A stretch of DNA of 64,000 bases from Favolaschia claudopus (Eukaryota > Basidiomycota > Agaricomycetes > Agaricales > Mycenaceae). The DNA is taken from assembly GCA_037176885.1 (NCBI GenBank), contig JAWWNJ010000100.1, forward strand, positions 124,001 to 188,000, given 5' to 3'. The notes under the pieces are model-generated. The model was not told where the DNA came from. It was given only the letters and a program-made list of their open reading frames with translations, and made no database searches. The translations under genes were made by a program, and so were the position numbers. Below are positions 13,600 through 27,083 of this stretch, one piece after another. Numbering within the stretch: position 1 is the first letter of the stretch; every line of letters starts with the position of its first letter.

Positions 13600-16500
13600 C
13601 CACCATTTCCAGCTCTATCCCACAGCGACCCGACGCCATACGCCGATCGCAAAGCGCCGCGTCGACAGCGGCGGTGTGTCCCCCATACCGAGCGCATGGA
13701 GAGCAAGGGACGGATAAGCAGCCGCGGGGGCAAGGAGAATGATAGACGAGCGTGGTGGGGGTGACCTCAAACCGACTCCATCTCGGTATACGACCCTCCT
13801 TTACCCCGAAGTACTTGTCTCTCCATCACTTTCACCACTGCCCCGCCTGCAGCGCTAGCCACCCTGGATCATCTTTCGACGCCGACAACGAAGCTTTCGC
13901 GGGCGAGGAGGGAGACGCGTAAGACTCAGAGAGGTCTCGTATACGCAGTGCTAAGATAAGGAAAGAGGACGGGACGGCAGAAGCGGTGGGGAACGAGAAC
14001 GGCGAGGTCCAGCGAGTAGCTTCGTTCGAGCTCCGCGCGGCGGTATGCCCATCGACCAACAGGGCAGTCATTCAAGCGAAGAGGCGCTATCCGTTCGCGA
14101 CGAGGAAGCGGGCGTGGATCCATCTTCATCGCCTCAATCTGGTGGGAAAGTCAGTCCCTTTCGTCCTCATACCATCTCCAGCAGAACGGGGACGCACAAG
14201 CCATGCCCCGGACCCTCGCTCGCTCCCCTACCGCTCCATCTCCCCCTTCCCCGTCTTCACCATCCTCGTCGATAGGCTCTTCCTCATCGACAGCCATCCT
14301 CTCCCAGCCTCCCTCACTCTACACCACCTCCCTCCCCTCCCTCCCCGCCACCTTCGGCTCCACCAATCCCGCAGCAGCGCAAACCACATGAGCAGATAAC
14401 GAAGCCGATGCGGGTATGCGGGGAGAGCAGTCATATACGGTACACCGATGGGCGAATGGGATGCGAGTGAGCGGCAGGAAGTCGCAGGAGTAGGACATTG
14501 AGGGAGGCGATAGGGACCTAGGAGGTCGACGCCATAGGGTGATTGGTACGAGGGTGGCGGTAACGGTGGTGCTGGCGGCCGCGGTGGAGGGGGTGATAGT
14601 GCTCTCAATGTCACCGTGGGCCACGTCGATTGACATGCCAATGGTCTGCTTGCGAGCGATACAAGCACAGGACCGCGTATATGGACGTCCGGAAGTCTAT
14701 CTGGAAAGTGAGTCAATATACAGGTCATGCACAACAGCAAAGAAATCACTATATCTCGTCTTGTGCGTATAGCAGAGCCGGGAAGATCTGTACAGTACGT
14801 CAGGAGGTAGTCAGTACGAGATGCCCTGAAAGCGAAGGGGATACATACCTACCTTCGACGTCGCAGCGCAGGGCAACAATGCAGCGACCGCAAGCAGCCA
14901 CGCTACTCCTGCACCGCCGACGAAGCCCGCGGCGATTGCCTCCTCCCCTCAGCCTTCTTCGTCTCAGTCTGGAGCGAAAGTTAGTGCTGCCCCGCGGTAC
15001 CAGCGAAGAGGGGCCTACCGCGCAGACCCCCGATCGTCGCTCCATTCCTATTCCTCCTCTACCTCCTCCACTTCCCATTCCTCCTCCAGGCGACCGTCAT
15101 CCCCATCCGCCTCACCACCACCGCCACGGAGTCTCTCAAAGGCACTGAGCGTAGACGCAATTGATACTCGCTGGGAGAGCGTAAGATACGAAAGAAAGCA
15201 AGGATGTAAGGAAGCGTACCTACACGCATGCCCCCTAAATCCCTTCACTGGAGAGCGAGTGTGAGCGTACTGGAAGCGAAGCTTGGGCATGGCGAGCATG
15301 CGGGGGTAGCAGCTGCGGGGGTGTACGGTGCACAAGGGCAAGGGTAAAAGCGGGAGACATTTTATAGTGGGTGCGTGTGGAAGGACGGACGGACGGACGG
15401 ACGGTGTACGAGCGTATCTTCAAAGGAATACATGTCAGCTCCCCGGGAAACGAAAGCCTAGTTCGCACTCACCTGCACGACCATAACGTCCAGAAAACGT
15501 GAAAATCCTAACTCCCCAACCTCCTACTTTGTCTCCGACTTCCGACGTGGAAGCAGGGCGCGAAGGTACTCAGCAAGCAGCATAAACGCAGCCGAGACGT
15601 CGATTACGTGCGATTCCTGGACGACGAGAATGAGTTCAGTGGCTAGTCGCGCGAGAAACACGCACTGGATTCTCCTCGTAAGCTATTCGACGCAGCTTTA
15701 GCCGACCCCATCACGCGGTACCGCAACAGGAAGCGAGCGCTCGTGCCAGGGAACAAATAGATCTTCAAGTGAGCGCAATTTCAGAAGTGTGAGGGAAGAG
15801 CTACGACTCACGAGAACACAGAGCACATACCTTCATTGACCCGAATCGTCGAGGTGCTGTAGTACATTCAACGAACGAGAGCAGCCAGTGTGGGCGTAGG
15901 TTCCTACCGAGCATCTAGCGCCGCGCCGCGTCAAAAGTAACCAGAAAGGCCTGCGAGAATCGGCTGCCCGACGTCACTGTCGGACGAGCAGGCTGCAGGA
16001 GCAGGTAGTAGATCAGTCTTATGATGGATGTCGTAATAGTCTCAGAAGCCTGCCAATAGGGACAGGGAAGGACTGGGACAGCTTCCTCGGCTTCTCCGCC
16101 AACATCGGCGCCACAGTGGCGGCTCACTGAGCCACTGATGCAATTCCTCGCTTGGATTCGGCGCTGTCAACGACAATACGACGACGTGCACAGACGGCAA
16201 GGCGCGCTCTTTATCTCTCCATCTCGCAACTCGCCGCCATCGTCGACCCGTTACTACTGCAGTGTTCCTATTCATTTCCGTTCTGTTCTATCTTTCAGCA
16301 TTCAAGATTTGCTTCAACCTAGCTACCTCAAAGGCCTTTCCTTCCGCCCTCTTTGGACTCATCTTGTACTCATCTCATCCCACTTCTACCATTCAACATC
16401 ACCTTCACTTGCTACTTACATCTGCCAATGAAATCGTCACTAAGTACTCGCTTATGAGTTTCAACCTGTTCCTATAGTGCTGGCTCTTCCAGCTCGGTAT

Positions 16501-19500
16501 CCCGAACTCTTATGGTTCTCGAGTCTCGCTCTACACGTGGCCGTACTCGACATCGATATCACCGACACTCGTTCTTTGGCTTCGGAACCTCCTCCCAACG
16601 GCCCCATGGCGCTTTCTGCTCGACACAATTACGAAATGTTTCTGGCGACTCGCATGTCTCTCACCTATACGGCTAGCCGGCTCCTTCCATGACCCTGTCT
16701 TATCACGCATCCTATTGCCGATGGGCTCAATCTGTGATCTTTCTGTCGCTCTCTCGTCTACCAACGCTTCCCGCTACACATTCCCGAGTACATATCTCGG
16801 TATGCTTTTGCTGCAGCCATCCTCAAAGCCCTTCCGAGCTATCATCTATTTCATCCCCCATTGACCTTCTTCTTGGCCGTCAACCACTTCCCATTGCTCG
16901 TCGAGCTCCTCATGCCAATCTAACTCACATTCATGCTCTTGGGTTTTCATCCTGCGATCGAGTTACCACAACTCGAACCCGTTTACACAACGATGTGTCT
17001 CGCTCAGCGTTTCACCATGGCTCCCTTGCTTTTCTCTCCGCACTACGCAGTTGTACTCAGGTCGCCACTTCCTCAAGGCCAAATTCTCTCTCCACCTTCC
17101 TCCATCCACAATATCCAGCACACACTTGTTTTAGGCAGATGGCATGCCCCACGACCGCCGAGTAGATCTGATTGTACCCTAGTGTATACCTGTATCACTC
17201 ATATGCAGAAATCAATGTCAAGGCGAGCTGAAAAGAGTTGTTCATCCAATCGGGAGTACCTCGGTTCAGATCGAATATTGTCTTCCAGTTCATTCAACAT
17301 TCTTACCAATACTATATACTCGTTATGTTGATCGACTGGCTCATCGTGTTCATTTTCGCGTGAGTCTGTCTACTGATCTTAGCGGCGGCCTTCCCTTCGG
17401 CTCAACTCTCAACTCGGATTGACCTCTTTTTTCAGTTTAATGCCACTCAATTTATGCCGCCGTCGATTCCTTCAAGTAGCGAGATGTGGTACGTCCCTCC
17501 GTCTCATTTCACTCCCTGTGAACTCTCGGGCTACATCTATCTGACTTGTCTGGTTCAGATTCAACAATCTCGCTCGCATTGAATGCCTGGTGTAAGGAGA
17601 GATGTACATTCAAGTTGTGGCTCTTTAGAGCAGCTTCGGTGAGTTGGGTTCTTTCGTACGTGAATCAATTCAAGCTCTTACACTGTTTGATTTCAAATTC
17701 TTGAAAGCAAGCGGTTGTCGACACCGAGTTCAATTGTGATTTTCTTATTATTCTTCATCCGCTTTTACTTCATTTGAACCGCCGCACACGAGACTTGACT
17801 GTACGGCCAGGCTGCATTTTCAATACTTTGGATTTCTGGGGTGTTCACATTTTCATTCAGCTGAACTGAACGCGTTCACGGCATGGTGCAAGTCCTAAGT
17901 ATTTGGTTACAGACAGGATTCAAAGTAATTCAAAACAAGCGCCGGATTTTGCGACGGCTGGTCGTCAGTGAAAGATCAAACGACGGGGTGAGCAATTTGA
18001 AACGCACCGTCTTCCCCTTCACAGCGTCTGATTTGGTTTTCTTCGCACTGAACAGGTCCGACAGCGGGCAGACAGTATACAATATTGAATACTTTCCTAC
18101 TCGGATAAGTAGATGAAAAGTATCAACAAATATACCTTGTGACGAGTGCCTCAGCATCGAAGTAGGTCTCACATCCATGAGAGAGACAAAACTTGTGTTA
18201 GCACTGGAACGTCCTAAACGGCCAGGCTCGATTCGGAATCGGCGCCTCAAAATCAGAGTGGTGGGGGACGGCGGCATAGTACGCACGCAATTTGACGCGA
18301 CACGTTGGCGAGGATGGCCGACGTCTCGTAGTATGCGTGCCGCATTCTAACATTGAGGGGGTGGCGCCAAGGGCGGCGCGGTTCTCTCTTGGGTTCTCTG
18401 CCAAGTTGCGGCGGCGGCGTTGTGGTTCTAGACAAGTTACGGCATGCCATCATAAGACTGATCCACCCCATCCTCAGGCTGCAGAATGACAGCGTCACGG
18501 TGGGATTCACTTGAAGAATAGGATTCACTTGAGGGTGTAGGTGTAGGTGGCAGACATCGCGACGCACAGCGACGAAGGTGTGGCGAGGATGAGAAGACGA
18601 CGGCGAGTTGTCGTCGTTGTCGTGGTGGACGACGTCAAGAAACGACCGTGGGAACTGGTCACGTTGCTTCCGTTCGGCTAATCCTCGGCTGAGCCTTCCT
18701 TTTCTTCAACCACCACCTCAAACTTGCGCGTCGCGCCAATGAAAAGCTCTTCAAACATACCAACGACCTAAAGACATTACCCGGCATACGAGACCTCTGA
18801 TCTCCCTCTTGAACAAAATTTGATTCAGGCCTAACTTCGTGTCAACGCGTCGAGTTCGGAAACACGCGCCACTCTATGAGTATCTTTGTCCGACGTAATT
18901 GGCGGCACAATGGGGCTCGACTCCCTACGGCGCATGCCAAACAGTCACAATGATTTTTTCTCGCCGCATTGGCCCAGTTATCAATGTATATCACAGCTGC
19001 ACTCTTTTTCTCCCGACCTCACGCCGAGTACATAACAACATCTTTCGAAACGAACGGCCTACGAGGAACTCTGGTTCGATTCAATCTTCTTCCACAGTGC
19101 GCGCCTATCTATGGCTCTACTGTATGTGTGGCCACACAGCGTATGTTCAACCACAACACTACTTACCTTGAATCTTTCGACCTTCATCTGTCTTGTCGAA
19201 ATTGACGCAATGCAAATCAATCTCGTTGGTCCCTCCGTCGTCTAGGCGTCAGTTACAAAGTTTCAATTCCGAAGCACACCCCTGACCTCCTCACCAAGAA
19301 CTCGAGTATTCATCGATCTCGGATGCTAAAGCGGGTATGAGCAGAGCCTCTCCTTGGACTGGTGTGCTATACATTTTAAATTTTCCTCTTGATTTACAGA
19401 TATACAATACCCATGCGCTTCGTTGAACTGAGGGTAGATTCCCTGCCAGCATTCACAACGTTCGCATGGCATTAACATTCAGTTGATCTGAGGTTCGACT

Positions 19501-19790
19501 CCTCCTCCAACGATTACAGCAGTGTAGCATTTGTTTTTCTCGCCCGAGGTGCGTGCTTCGCTATTCCTCCCCCCTTGCCCGACTTTCAAGCGCTGTTCTA
19601 CCTGAACCGACGAAGTTGAGTTGAGCAATTTTTTCTTGCCTCTCTTCCATCCTTCTCGACACAACTCAGCATCGCTAAATACATCCCATTTCAATTTGCA
19701 CCGTGGGATAGAATAGCATTGCGTTCCGGAAGTTCGAATGCTCACTACACATCACAGATCTAGACGAGTAATCTTTTTTTTTGTCAAACT
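13600..19790. repeat. Long dispersed repeat, copy III (expanded or interrupted)
   Basis: Blocks at 14230-15450 and 15831-15990 match copy I, and 18580-18790 matches the second conserved block of copies I, II and IV. The spacing between them is about 2.6 kb, against a few hundred bases in copies I and II, so 16,000-18,500 is probably an insertion or a segment lost elsewhere. The tail has a B-box at 19492-19502 (GGTTCGACTCC) and T-run text like the other copies. A run of GGAC units lies at about 15384-15404. Relic B-box-like text at about 18911 belongs to the same pattern. No protein family is recognised anywhere in the interval. Confidence 0.55.
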
Positions 19791-19919
19791 CTGAGTCTCG
19801 CTTCTTGCCTTGTAAGTTCCGCTCGTCTCCCGATCCTTCAACGCTTCAGTTCTGATGAGAAGAAGAAGAAACAAACCTTGGAATCTGATTCGAATAGGGA
19901 CTCTGAAGAACCGCCAAAG

Positions 19920-20870
19920 GTGATGATGATGATATCCATTATCGTGCTCGAGCCGCTGTAAGCGGCTATGTTACACGTTAACTACTGTACTAATCAACTT
20001 CTCAACGACGACGTCCTTGAACCGTATGTCAGCGGAATACCGGACGGAATGCGGGGCAGACAGGGCGGGGCAGGTGACTTCGGGGAGGCAGCGGGCAGCG
20101 GGGTGTGTAATCGGGTGGGGCAGAGCTTGTGTGGGGCAGGGATGGGCTTATGCGCGGGGAGGATCTCGAGAGCGGAGTTATCTCAGACGCCCGAGATGCG
20201 AGGGACGGCAGCTCGGAGCGGAGTTATCTCAGACACTCGAGTGCGGAGCTTGGACGCTGTGGACCTGTCAACGAAAGAGGTGAGTTGAGTACGAGGTGGT
20301 GAATGTAGGTGGTGGGTGAGTGGTTTAGGTTTCGTGTAGCGAGAATTGGGAGGAGGGGAGTAAAGTCGAGGAAGGGGAGGGGGAAGTAGCTACTGGTTAA
20401 GATGGTGCGGATGTAGTAGAGAGATAGGTACGATGGTTAACTGGGCTCTTGTGGGACGATATCTTTGTAGGCCGGTAGACGATTAGTTGCGTGAATGTAC
20501 TGTAGTAGATGACGAATGCCTTTATTGTTGGTGAGTAAGTAGCCGAGGGATGTCGCTTTGCGACCGAGTGCAGAGTGGAGTAGGGTGCGGTGATGTTTGT
20601 AGCGGGTGCAGAATAAAATAAAATGTGTAACGTCTTCACGTCGTTGGCAGGTTTGGCATAGGGGGGAGTCAGCGCGGTTGATCTTGGACAGCCAGGCGTT
20701 GAGTGCGACTGTGCCAGTGCGCAGTTGAACGATGAGGCTGGAGTTACGGCGGGATAGGTTGATGAGAGGTTTATGGATGGAGTGGACGGTGGCGGATTGT
20801 ATATGCCATTCAACCCCCACTCCATCCGAACGCCTGCGTGTTGGAGACATCGTCGCCGGCACTTGACAAA
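19920..20870 (-). mobile_element. 5'-truncated LINE (non-LTR retrotransposon) 3' end
   Basis: The minus-strand frame at 20437-20862 encodes the C-terminal end typical of fungal LINE polyproteins: SSLIVQLRTGTVALNAWLSK, then a zinc-knuckle-like CQTCQRREDVTHFILFC, then a helical tail. Only the last ~140 residues remain; the endonuclease, reverse transcriptase and most of the RNase H-like part are missing, as expected from 5' truncation during target-primed reverse transcription. Downstream on the minus strand is a GC-rich 3' UTR that ends in a hairpin (about 19950-19967) and a short trinucleotide run near 19920-19935, which fits a LINE 3' end. The 5' break is at about 20870. The exact 3' boundary and target duplication are not resolved. 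Confidence 0.7.
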
Positions 20871-21399
20871 TTCAAACGATTTGAGTGCGGTTTGATTCCC
20901 TACGGCGCATTATGGAACAATGTATTTGACACTTTTTATACCTCTTTTGTGGCGGTCTAATACTATGACTCTATTCAATACTCAAGACCCATCTTCGTCG
21001 GCAGACCTCAAGGGGCCATCGAAATCCATGCAAGTTTTGGTTTGAAATTCTCTCCGCATTCCAGTACACTACAATTTCCACCCGCGTACACTACCACCGT
21101 CCTCCGAGTCATTTCAAAGACTTTGACGCGTCAAGGTGTCTGGAGACACGCGCCGGCATATTGATGCATCGCACACACACCTTTGCTCGGCGAGATGGGG
21201 TTCAATTCCCCTCTGACGCATCTTTGAGATGTTCATTCTTTTAAACTTTCCACTTTTTAGGCTCAGGTCTACAAATCCATTCATGTTCACACAAGACGAA
21301 TCCTTCATGAATTTTGTTTAGCCAGGGCTAGTGATATGTGAGTGAGAAGTACGGGAGGAGTGACAGCGTTCTCTACCCCGAAATTAAAATACCGGGATC
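20871..21399. other. Intergenic with tRNA-like T-arm relics
   Basis: No gene is seen. Two B-box-like T-arm relics occur, at about 20889 and at about 21193 (GGGGTTCAATTCCCC, a perfect 4-bp stem around a 7-nt loop), each followed by GCGCA or ACGCA text. They resemble the Pol III-type relics elsewhere in the window but lack a recognisable A-box. Confidence 0.3.
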
Positions 21400-24240
21400 T
21401 ACCAATAAGCCGACGCCAGCCTTGCTAAAGCAATTGTAAAGCAAAGACGCGTTGAAATACCGAGCAGAAGTCAGCACGCAGGTCTCGAAGATGAATTTCA
21501 AGATTTGTGCAGTTCAGGGCCCGTGGAATCCGGATTACTTAAGTAACATTGAAACCCAGCATTAGGTGGATCCATTCGCAGTAAAAGCTTCGAATTTCAG
21601 TCTCAGAGTACTTATAAGACAGTTGCTGGCAGAGTACGTAAGTAGAGAGAATCGTCGTGCTGGGTCGCATGTCTGCAGGTCTTGCTAACGGGATCTGGCA
21701 ACCTCCATCCTCGACGTCGACGTCGATGCGGGCGGCGGGGAGGATCTACGCGGCTGTACTGTATCGAGGCGGTCGGTGGTGGAGCAGCTGAGTATGACAC
21801 GTATTAATATATGAGCTGCACTGAACGCGAAGGAGACACGTACTCACCTGGGCAGGCAAATATCTCTCTCCCCTCAGCCTGTGTTGTATCAATCTAAAAC
21901 GAGAGTCATTTACCGCCCGCCGTACCAACGTAGAGAAGAACACATCGTCTACGCCTCCTCGTCATTCCTTTCCTGTTCCTCCTCCCCCGCTTCCTAAACT
22001 TCCTCCGGGGAGCCGTCATCCCCATCCGCCTCACGACCATCGCAACAGAGCCCCTTGAATATGCTAGGCGTGGTCGCCAGAACTCGCCGCGAGAGCGGAA
22101 GATACAGAAGAAAGCAAGGAGGGGAGAAACCTCCCGGCGAGCGAGTGTACGCGTACTAGAAGAGAAGGCGGTGTTCAGCAGGTAAGCGGTAGCGGCGGGC
22201 GCTGCCATGTACGGTCTACGTCGCTAAGAGGAGACCGAGGTGGGGGTGGAAGGCGGGGGAGTCTTCAAAAGAGGACAAGTGAGTTTCTCTTGAAACGGGA
22301 AAGACGAATGGACTCACCTATAGACAAAACGTCCGTAATACGCCGCGATATCCAGTCGGGTCAAAACAGGGCAGGAAAGCATTCGGGGAACGGCAGGCGA
22401 CTTCTCGACGACGAGCGTCAGCAGCATGATCATTCAAGGAAGAACAACGCACCAGATGACTTAATCGACGCAGCTTATAGCTCTCTTAGAAAGGCTTCTG
22501 AGCACTGTGTACGGGAGGAGGCGAAGACTAAGAAGCACATACTTTAGCTCAGGGAAAGACAGCGGCGTTGGGGAAGCTTGACTTCAGCAACTTGTTTTCG
22601 TCGAGGGCGATGGCGTTGAGCGAGGGAAGCTATCGTAGATATAGACCAGCGCGGTGTTGACGGCGTCCAGGGCTTGAGGCCTCAGGTGGGGCGTGGGCAT
22701 AGCGGCACACAGCGGGTAAAGATGTGGCGGGAATCAGAAAATGAGGAGACGAGAGACGACGGCGTCCGAGTCGTCACTGCGGTGAGCAACGTCAAGAGAC
22801 AAACGTGGGAATTGATCACGTTGCTTCGGTTCGGTTACACTTCGGCCGAGCCTCCTTGTCTTCAACCACCACCACAAAATCGCGCCTCGCGTCTATGGAG
22901 CTCTTCCGAACGAACAAGCGAGCTACGGAAATCCTTCCGCATCTGAAACCCAGTCTCCTCCCCCCAGTTCCTGCCTTTCCATATTCAACTCAAACTGTAT
23001 TATATACTGGATCAATCCCTTTCTTAGAAATACTCAGGGCAATGGCATTTCTTCGAACCTCCATCAACCCTTCCCTCCCGCTCAAGTAAATACGTCTGTC
23101 ATGGGAGTAACCAAGTCGCGGATTCTGTGCTAATCACTCTTCTTGAATCTTCACTCGTACGTGTTTCTTGTGCGTGCTCAAGACTCCCTGAATTCCTTTC
23201 ATGTCTCAAAGTAGTTCTTATTAAGTTTCAATCTTCTCATATCTGCCCTCTAAACACCAGTCACATAAAGCACCCCTGCAATAGCTTGAATTATTATCGA
23301 TCTCAGACTCCGATGCTGAAGCGATGTGAAGTTCAACTCCTCCAGTAGCGGGTGAGGTATGTACGTCGTCTTGTTCATTTTTCATCATTTTGTGTCATCG
23401 AAACCGCTCGCTCTAGAGTCTAGATGGAATGATTTCATCCTCCAATTCCAAATATTCTGCCGTCTATCCGTCTTCTTCCCTTCGAATTGGTTCGCTATAC
23501 ATCTCGTTTCTTCGAACTTCAACTGATTTGTCTCATCAGGCCTAGGATTTAGTACGCATAATTATTCAGTTGATACGAGATTCTACTCGATACAATCAAT
23601 AATCAGGAAGCTTGAAGAAACATTTTTTCTCGGACGAGGTGGGTATTTTGCTATTCCTCCCTACCTACCTACCTCCGACCTTTTCTGAACATCGATTCAT
23701 TTCAAGTAGAAGACTGTTCTGTCTATACCGTCAAATTGAGTTGATGATAGTCGAATATTGCGGATTTCCCCCTCTCTTCTATCCTCCTCGCACGACGCAC
23801 TCGCCTCCCTTGATCCCAGACGTAGTATTATCCTCGATCGGAGTCGCTCGCTCTACTCGTTAGATACAGTGTCGGGGTTTAGAATACATGTCGAGTTGGT
23901 CTGAAACCACCACTTTTTTTCTTCCCTTCCATCCTTCTCGCACGACCCGCTTAAATTTCTTAATTCTGCACACGGTATCAACTATCAACCATCACTGAGA
24001 AAATAATCGAGCCACATTTCTCTCGGAATCTCTGATCTCCGAATCTCAAACACATTCCCTAGTAAAGGTCGAAGTAGTTAAGTCTCCTTTCGGTTTTCAC
24101 GCTCTGCTCAACATTTCAATCAGATTCATTGAAGGCGCATTCATTCATCTTATCAAGAGGGCTCAATCTCTGCGTGTTTCGAAACACGCGTATCAGCGAG
24201 GGATCCGACGACGTGGAGAATCTGCAGCTGCGGTGAGATT
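21400..24240. repeat. Long dispersed repeat, copy IV
   Basis: Positions 21640-22310 resemble 640-1760 and 14230-15450. Positions 22735-22930 match the second conserved block of the other copies. Degenerate T-arm text occurs near 23330 and 23570, the second followed by a run of six Ts and flank text shared with 7861 and 19530. The terminal block at 24118-24215 matches 8277-8385. No intact coding frame is present. Confidence 0.55.
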
Positions 24241-24298
24241 GTGGGTCAGGGGATGGTAGTTTCAAATCTCACATTTTCCTGTACGTTAGCGGCCTGCT

Positions 24299-25660
24299 TC
24301 AAACTTCAAGTTGAAATCTGTTGAAATCCAGTTCAAATTTGCCGAATGATTTCCTGCGGAAAGGCGCGAGTTTTGAATATGCATCCCATCCCCTTGAATC
24401 GAATAGGGCAGAACTTACATGCCACCAGCTATCCTCGAGGTAAGGTTCGCTCCTCGCGGATGACGCACGCGCAAAACGTAGCTCGTCGAACGTGAGTCAA
24501 AGTGTGCATACTGATAACGAAGAAGTTTCGTACCATGTCTCTTGAGAGAAATTGCGGGAATATACCCTTGAGCTCATTCTCGGTGAAATCATCGTCCCAA
24601 TATGCCACCTCGACGACAGGGCACGCAAGTGAAACCATGGGCAATAACGCTGATTCGAGCACTGCAAGCTGAGCTTTGCTGTCGTTGTCGTATTCGCTCA
24701 CCAATGCGAGTACGAGGGTGTGGAGATGTGGGGCCCCGAGAATGATGGGTGCTAAACAGTTGAGCATGGCCACTTTGATCATTCCAAGGAATTGGATTCG
24801 AAGAATTCGAAGGTTGGGCAATACGGTGAGGTCCATTTTGGTGCCGAAAAAATGCTCCGGGTCAGGCTGTCAATGGTATCAGGTATAGCTCAATGAGTTA
24901 GTACGTATAAACAGAAACCACATACCACACCATTGACGTCTAGAGTCTCGATATTTTCCGCGCAGATCGAGTCCCAAGGAACAGACACCGCTTCGTCAAT
25001 CGCAATAGCTGTTAGCTGCGAGAGGTCGAAGGGATGTAATAGACGGGAACGAGGCTGTAGTGGACACGTGTCGTCCCATTGTCGTAGTGTCAAACAAAGG
25101 GACTTGAGGTAGATGGGATGGGCGGTAGGAGGGACTTGTGCACTCTCCTCCCGACATACGAGGTCAAAGTGTCGGATTGTGGGAGAACAGCACTCCCAAA
25201 CACGGGCCAATGCGGTGAAGGTTTCCGGGGTGCGGACATGCAGGTATTGCAGGCAGGGCGATGACAGAAGAGGCTCGACTAATTCCGGAGCTATATGTTC
25301 CTCTAGGTCTATGTATAGGCGCCTTAAGTTTGCGAAATCCAGTGTCCCCATGTTGTCGAGCGTGCTCGGATGTACGTTGCTATGATTGACGACGAGATCA
25401 AGCTCGTGCACACGTCGAGCCAGGATGGGATTCGAGTGCAGAGCTTGGAGGAACTGAAGCGCTCGCACGTTGGAAAACGCGAATTCTGGCGTCGAGGCGA
25501 GTGGATTCCGGAATAGATTTGCTTGCGCTGCGTTGACCCAAGATCGGGCTACTAAAGCACAAGCAAGAAGCGCCGAGGTAGATCCATACAAGAAGCCGAT
25601 GCAGTCGTCGAGTAATTCCTGGATCTCTAGAGGATTCCTTCGCTCTCCGGAAGGAGACAT
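24299..25660 (-). CDS. F-box/LRR-like protein
   Basis: Three exons, complement of 24926-25660, 24534-24866 and 24299-24481, close in frame and give 416 residues. Residues 10-55 (LEIQELLDDCIGFLYGS, then ALLACALVARSWVNAAQANL) form an F-box-like domain; the rest is a diverged leucine-rich body with strand-like repeats such as FANLRRLYIDL and LPNLRILRIQF. This is the usual build of the very large agaricomycete F-box family, predicted to recruit substrates to a cullin-1 ubiquitin ligase. The last exon could instead end at a perfect GTAAGT donor soon after SWWHV, so the C terminus is uncertain. The ATG is the first in frame with the F-box. It sits directly after repeat copy IV, tail to tail with it. 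Confidence 0.8.
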
Positions 25661-27083
25661 AGTGGAAGAGTCTGAGAAAGATGTGTGTGCTGGCGTTTGA
25701 TCCGCCCAACATTTGATTGCCGAATCATCAAATCAGAAAATTGGCCTGCTATTTTCTACTTGTTTTTCTCTTCGTTTGTTCGCAAGCAGCATCAAAGCAT
25801 CAAGGCAAGATCAGCATTGATATAGTTGGTTTCGCTGTCGCTCTGATTTGGACCCTCATCGTCGAATAAACCAAGCCCAAATTCAAATTCAGAGCTTCAG
25901 CCAAATTTCAAACTGGAACGTTTGAACTGCAGGGTTGGTCTGCAAGTTTCAACCCAGATCTAAAGAGTTGTCAGTATGAGAAGAGATTGAGCATTCTATC
26001 TCTGGAGCAAAAAAATCCTGCACATAGCAGTCCCACGCTGCATATCAGTTGCACCGGGACCTGCGGATGAAGGGTAATGAATTAGATCATGATGAGAAGT
26101 CAAGTAGCAGGAGAAGTTAACAAACATCGGTTCCCCGTTAATATCTTGAACCATAGATAATGCCTGATGTGAAAGCAAGCCCGTCCTAGTCGGCTTGAAT
26201 ATCTACATTGCCGTTGAGAGCAAAGAGAATATTCGCGCGTGAGAGTTCGAATTCGGCGCGCCGGCTCCTTGTGGTCCACAACCACCTGCTGCGTGCCACG
26301 TCGTCCTGCTCGAACCCGCCGAATCAATTGCGGAATCGTCGTATATTCTCGATGCTGGGTCGCCTCAACTACTCGGATGTGAATTGTTTTTCTTATGCAT
26401 CAACGCTTCATGAGACTTCCTTGCAGGAATCCCATGATTGGGAGGCCAATCCGAGTTCCGACTCAACGGATTCGATCAATTGGCTATGCAAGGGACACGG
26501 TGCAAGATCTACGTGAGATACCACACATAAGGAATGTACGCGATGAGTTTATGATCCCGGCCGGTTTCATAAATTTTTTCTTCAGTTAAGTATTGGACAA
26601 ACTCGGCCGAGTGTTCCCGAAATCTTCCGATCACCGCGACTGCGTCACGCAGTGGTCACGCATCGCCTTCTTGCTTCCTCCACTCATCTCTCCGCCGACG
26701 GCTGCAACGATTCTCGAGCACAGCTGGCTTTAGAATGTCCTAGTTTGGAATGCCTTCCCTGGGTAAATATCTGGTGCGTGGTCTTGACCTCACCCGACTC
26801 GGAATGTTATGGAGCCTGTAAGTCGGTAGTTCCTAGGATCCTTACAGTAATTCACCGTGTTCACGCATAGAACAGAGTACGGCATACCGAAATTAGAGAG
26901 CTTGGTAATAGAGGATTCGAACTGTTCTTGGCTTTGGCTCTAACAGTTTTGTTTTCGGCCTTGTCAAGTCAAACATGTTCCTGACAACGGACCGAAAACA
27001 TGTAAATGCCAAGCTATCGATCTATCGAAATGCCGAATAGCTCGCCGTATAAAGGCACCTGAAGGTCTACCTTCTCTGCAATA
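25661..27083. other. Intergenic; promoter sides of the flanking divergent genes
   Basis: This interval separates a minus-strand F-box gene from a plus-strand secreted-protein gene, so both promoters should be here. Open frames are short and mutually overlapping, and no known motif is visible. Confidence 0.4.

Noticed and set aside
16130..17340. Several plus-strand open frames of 70-160 codons
   Set aside because: Frames overlap, no domain is recognisable, and the interval lies inside a diverged repeat copy.
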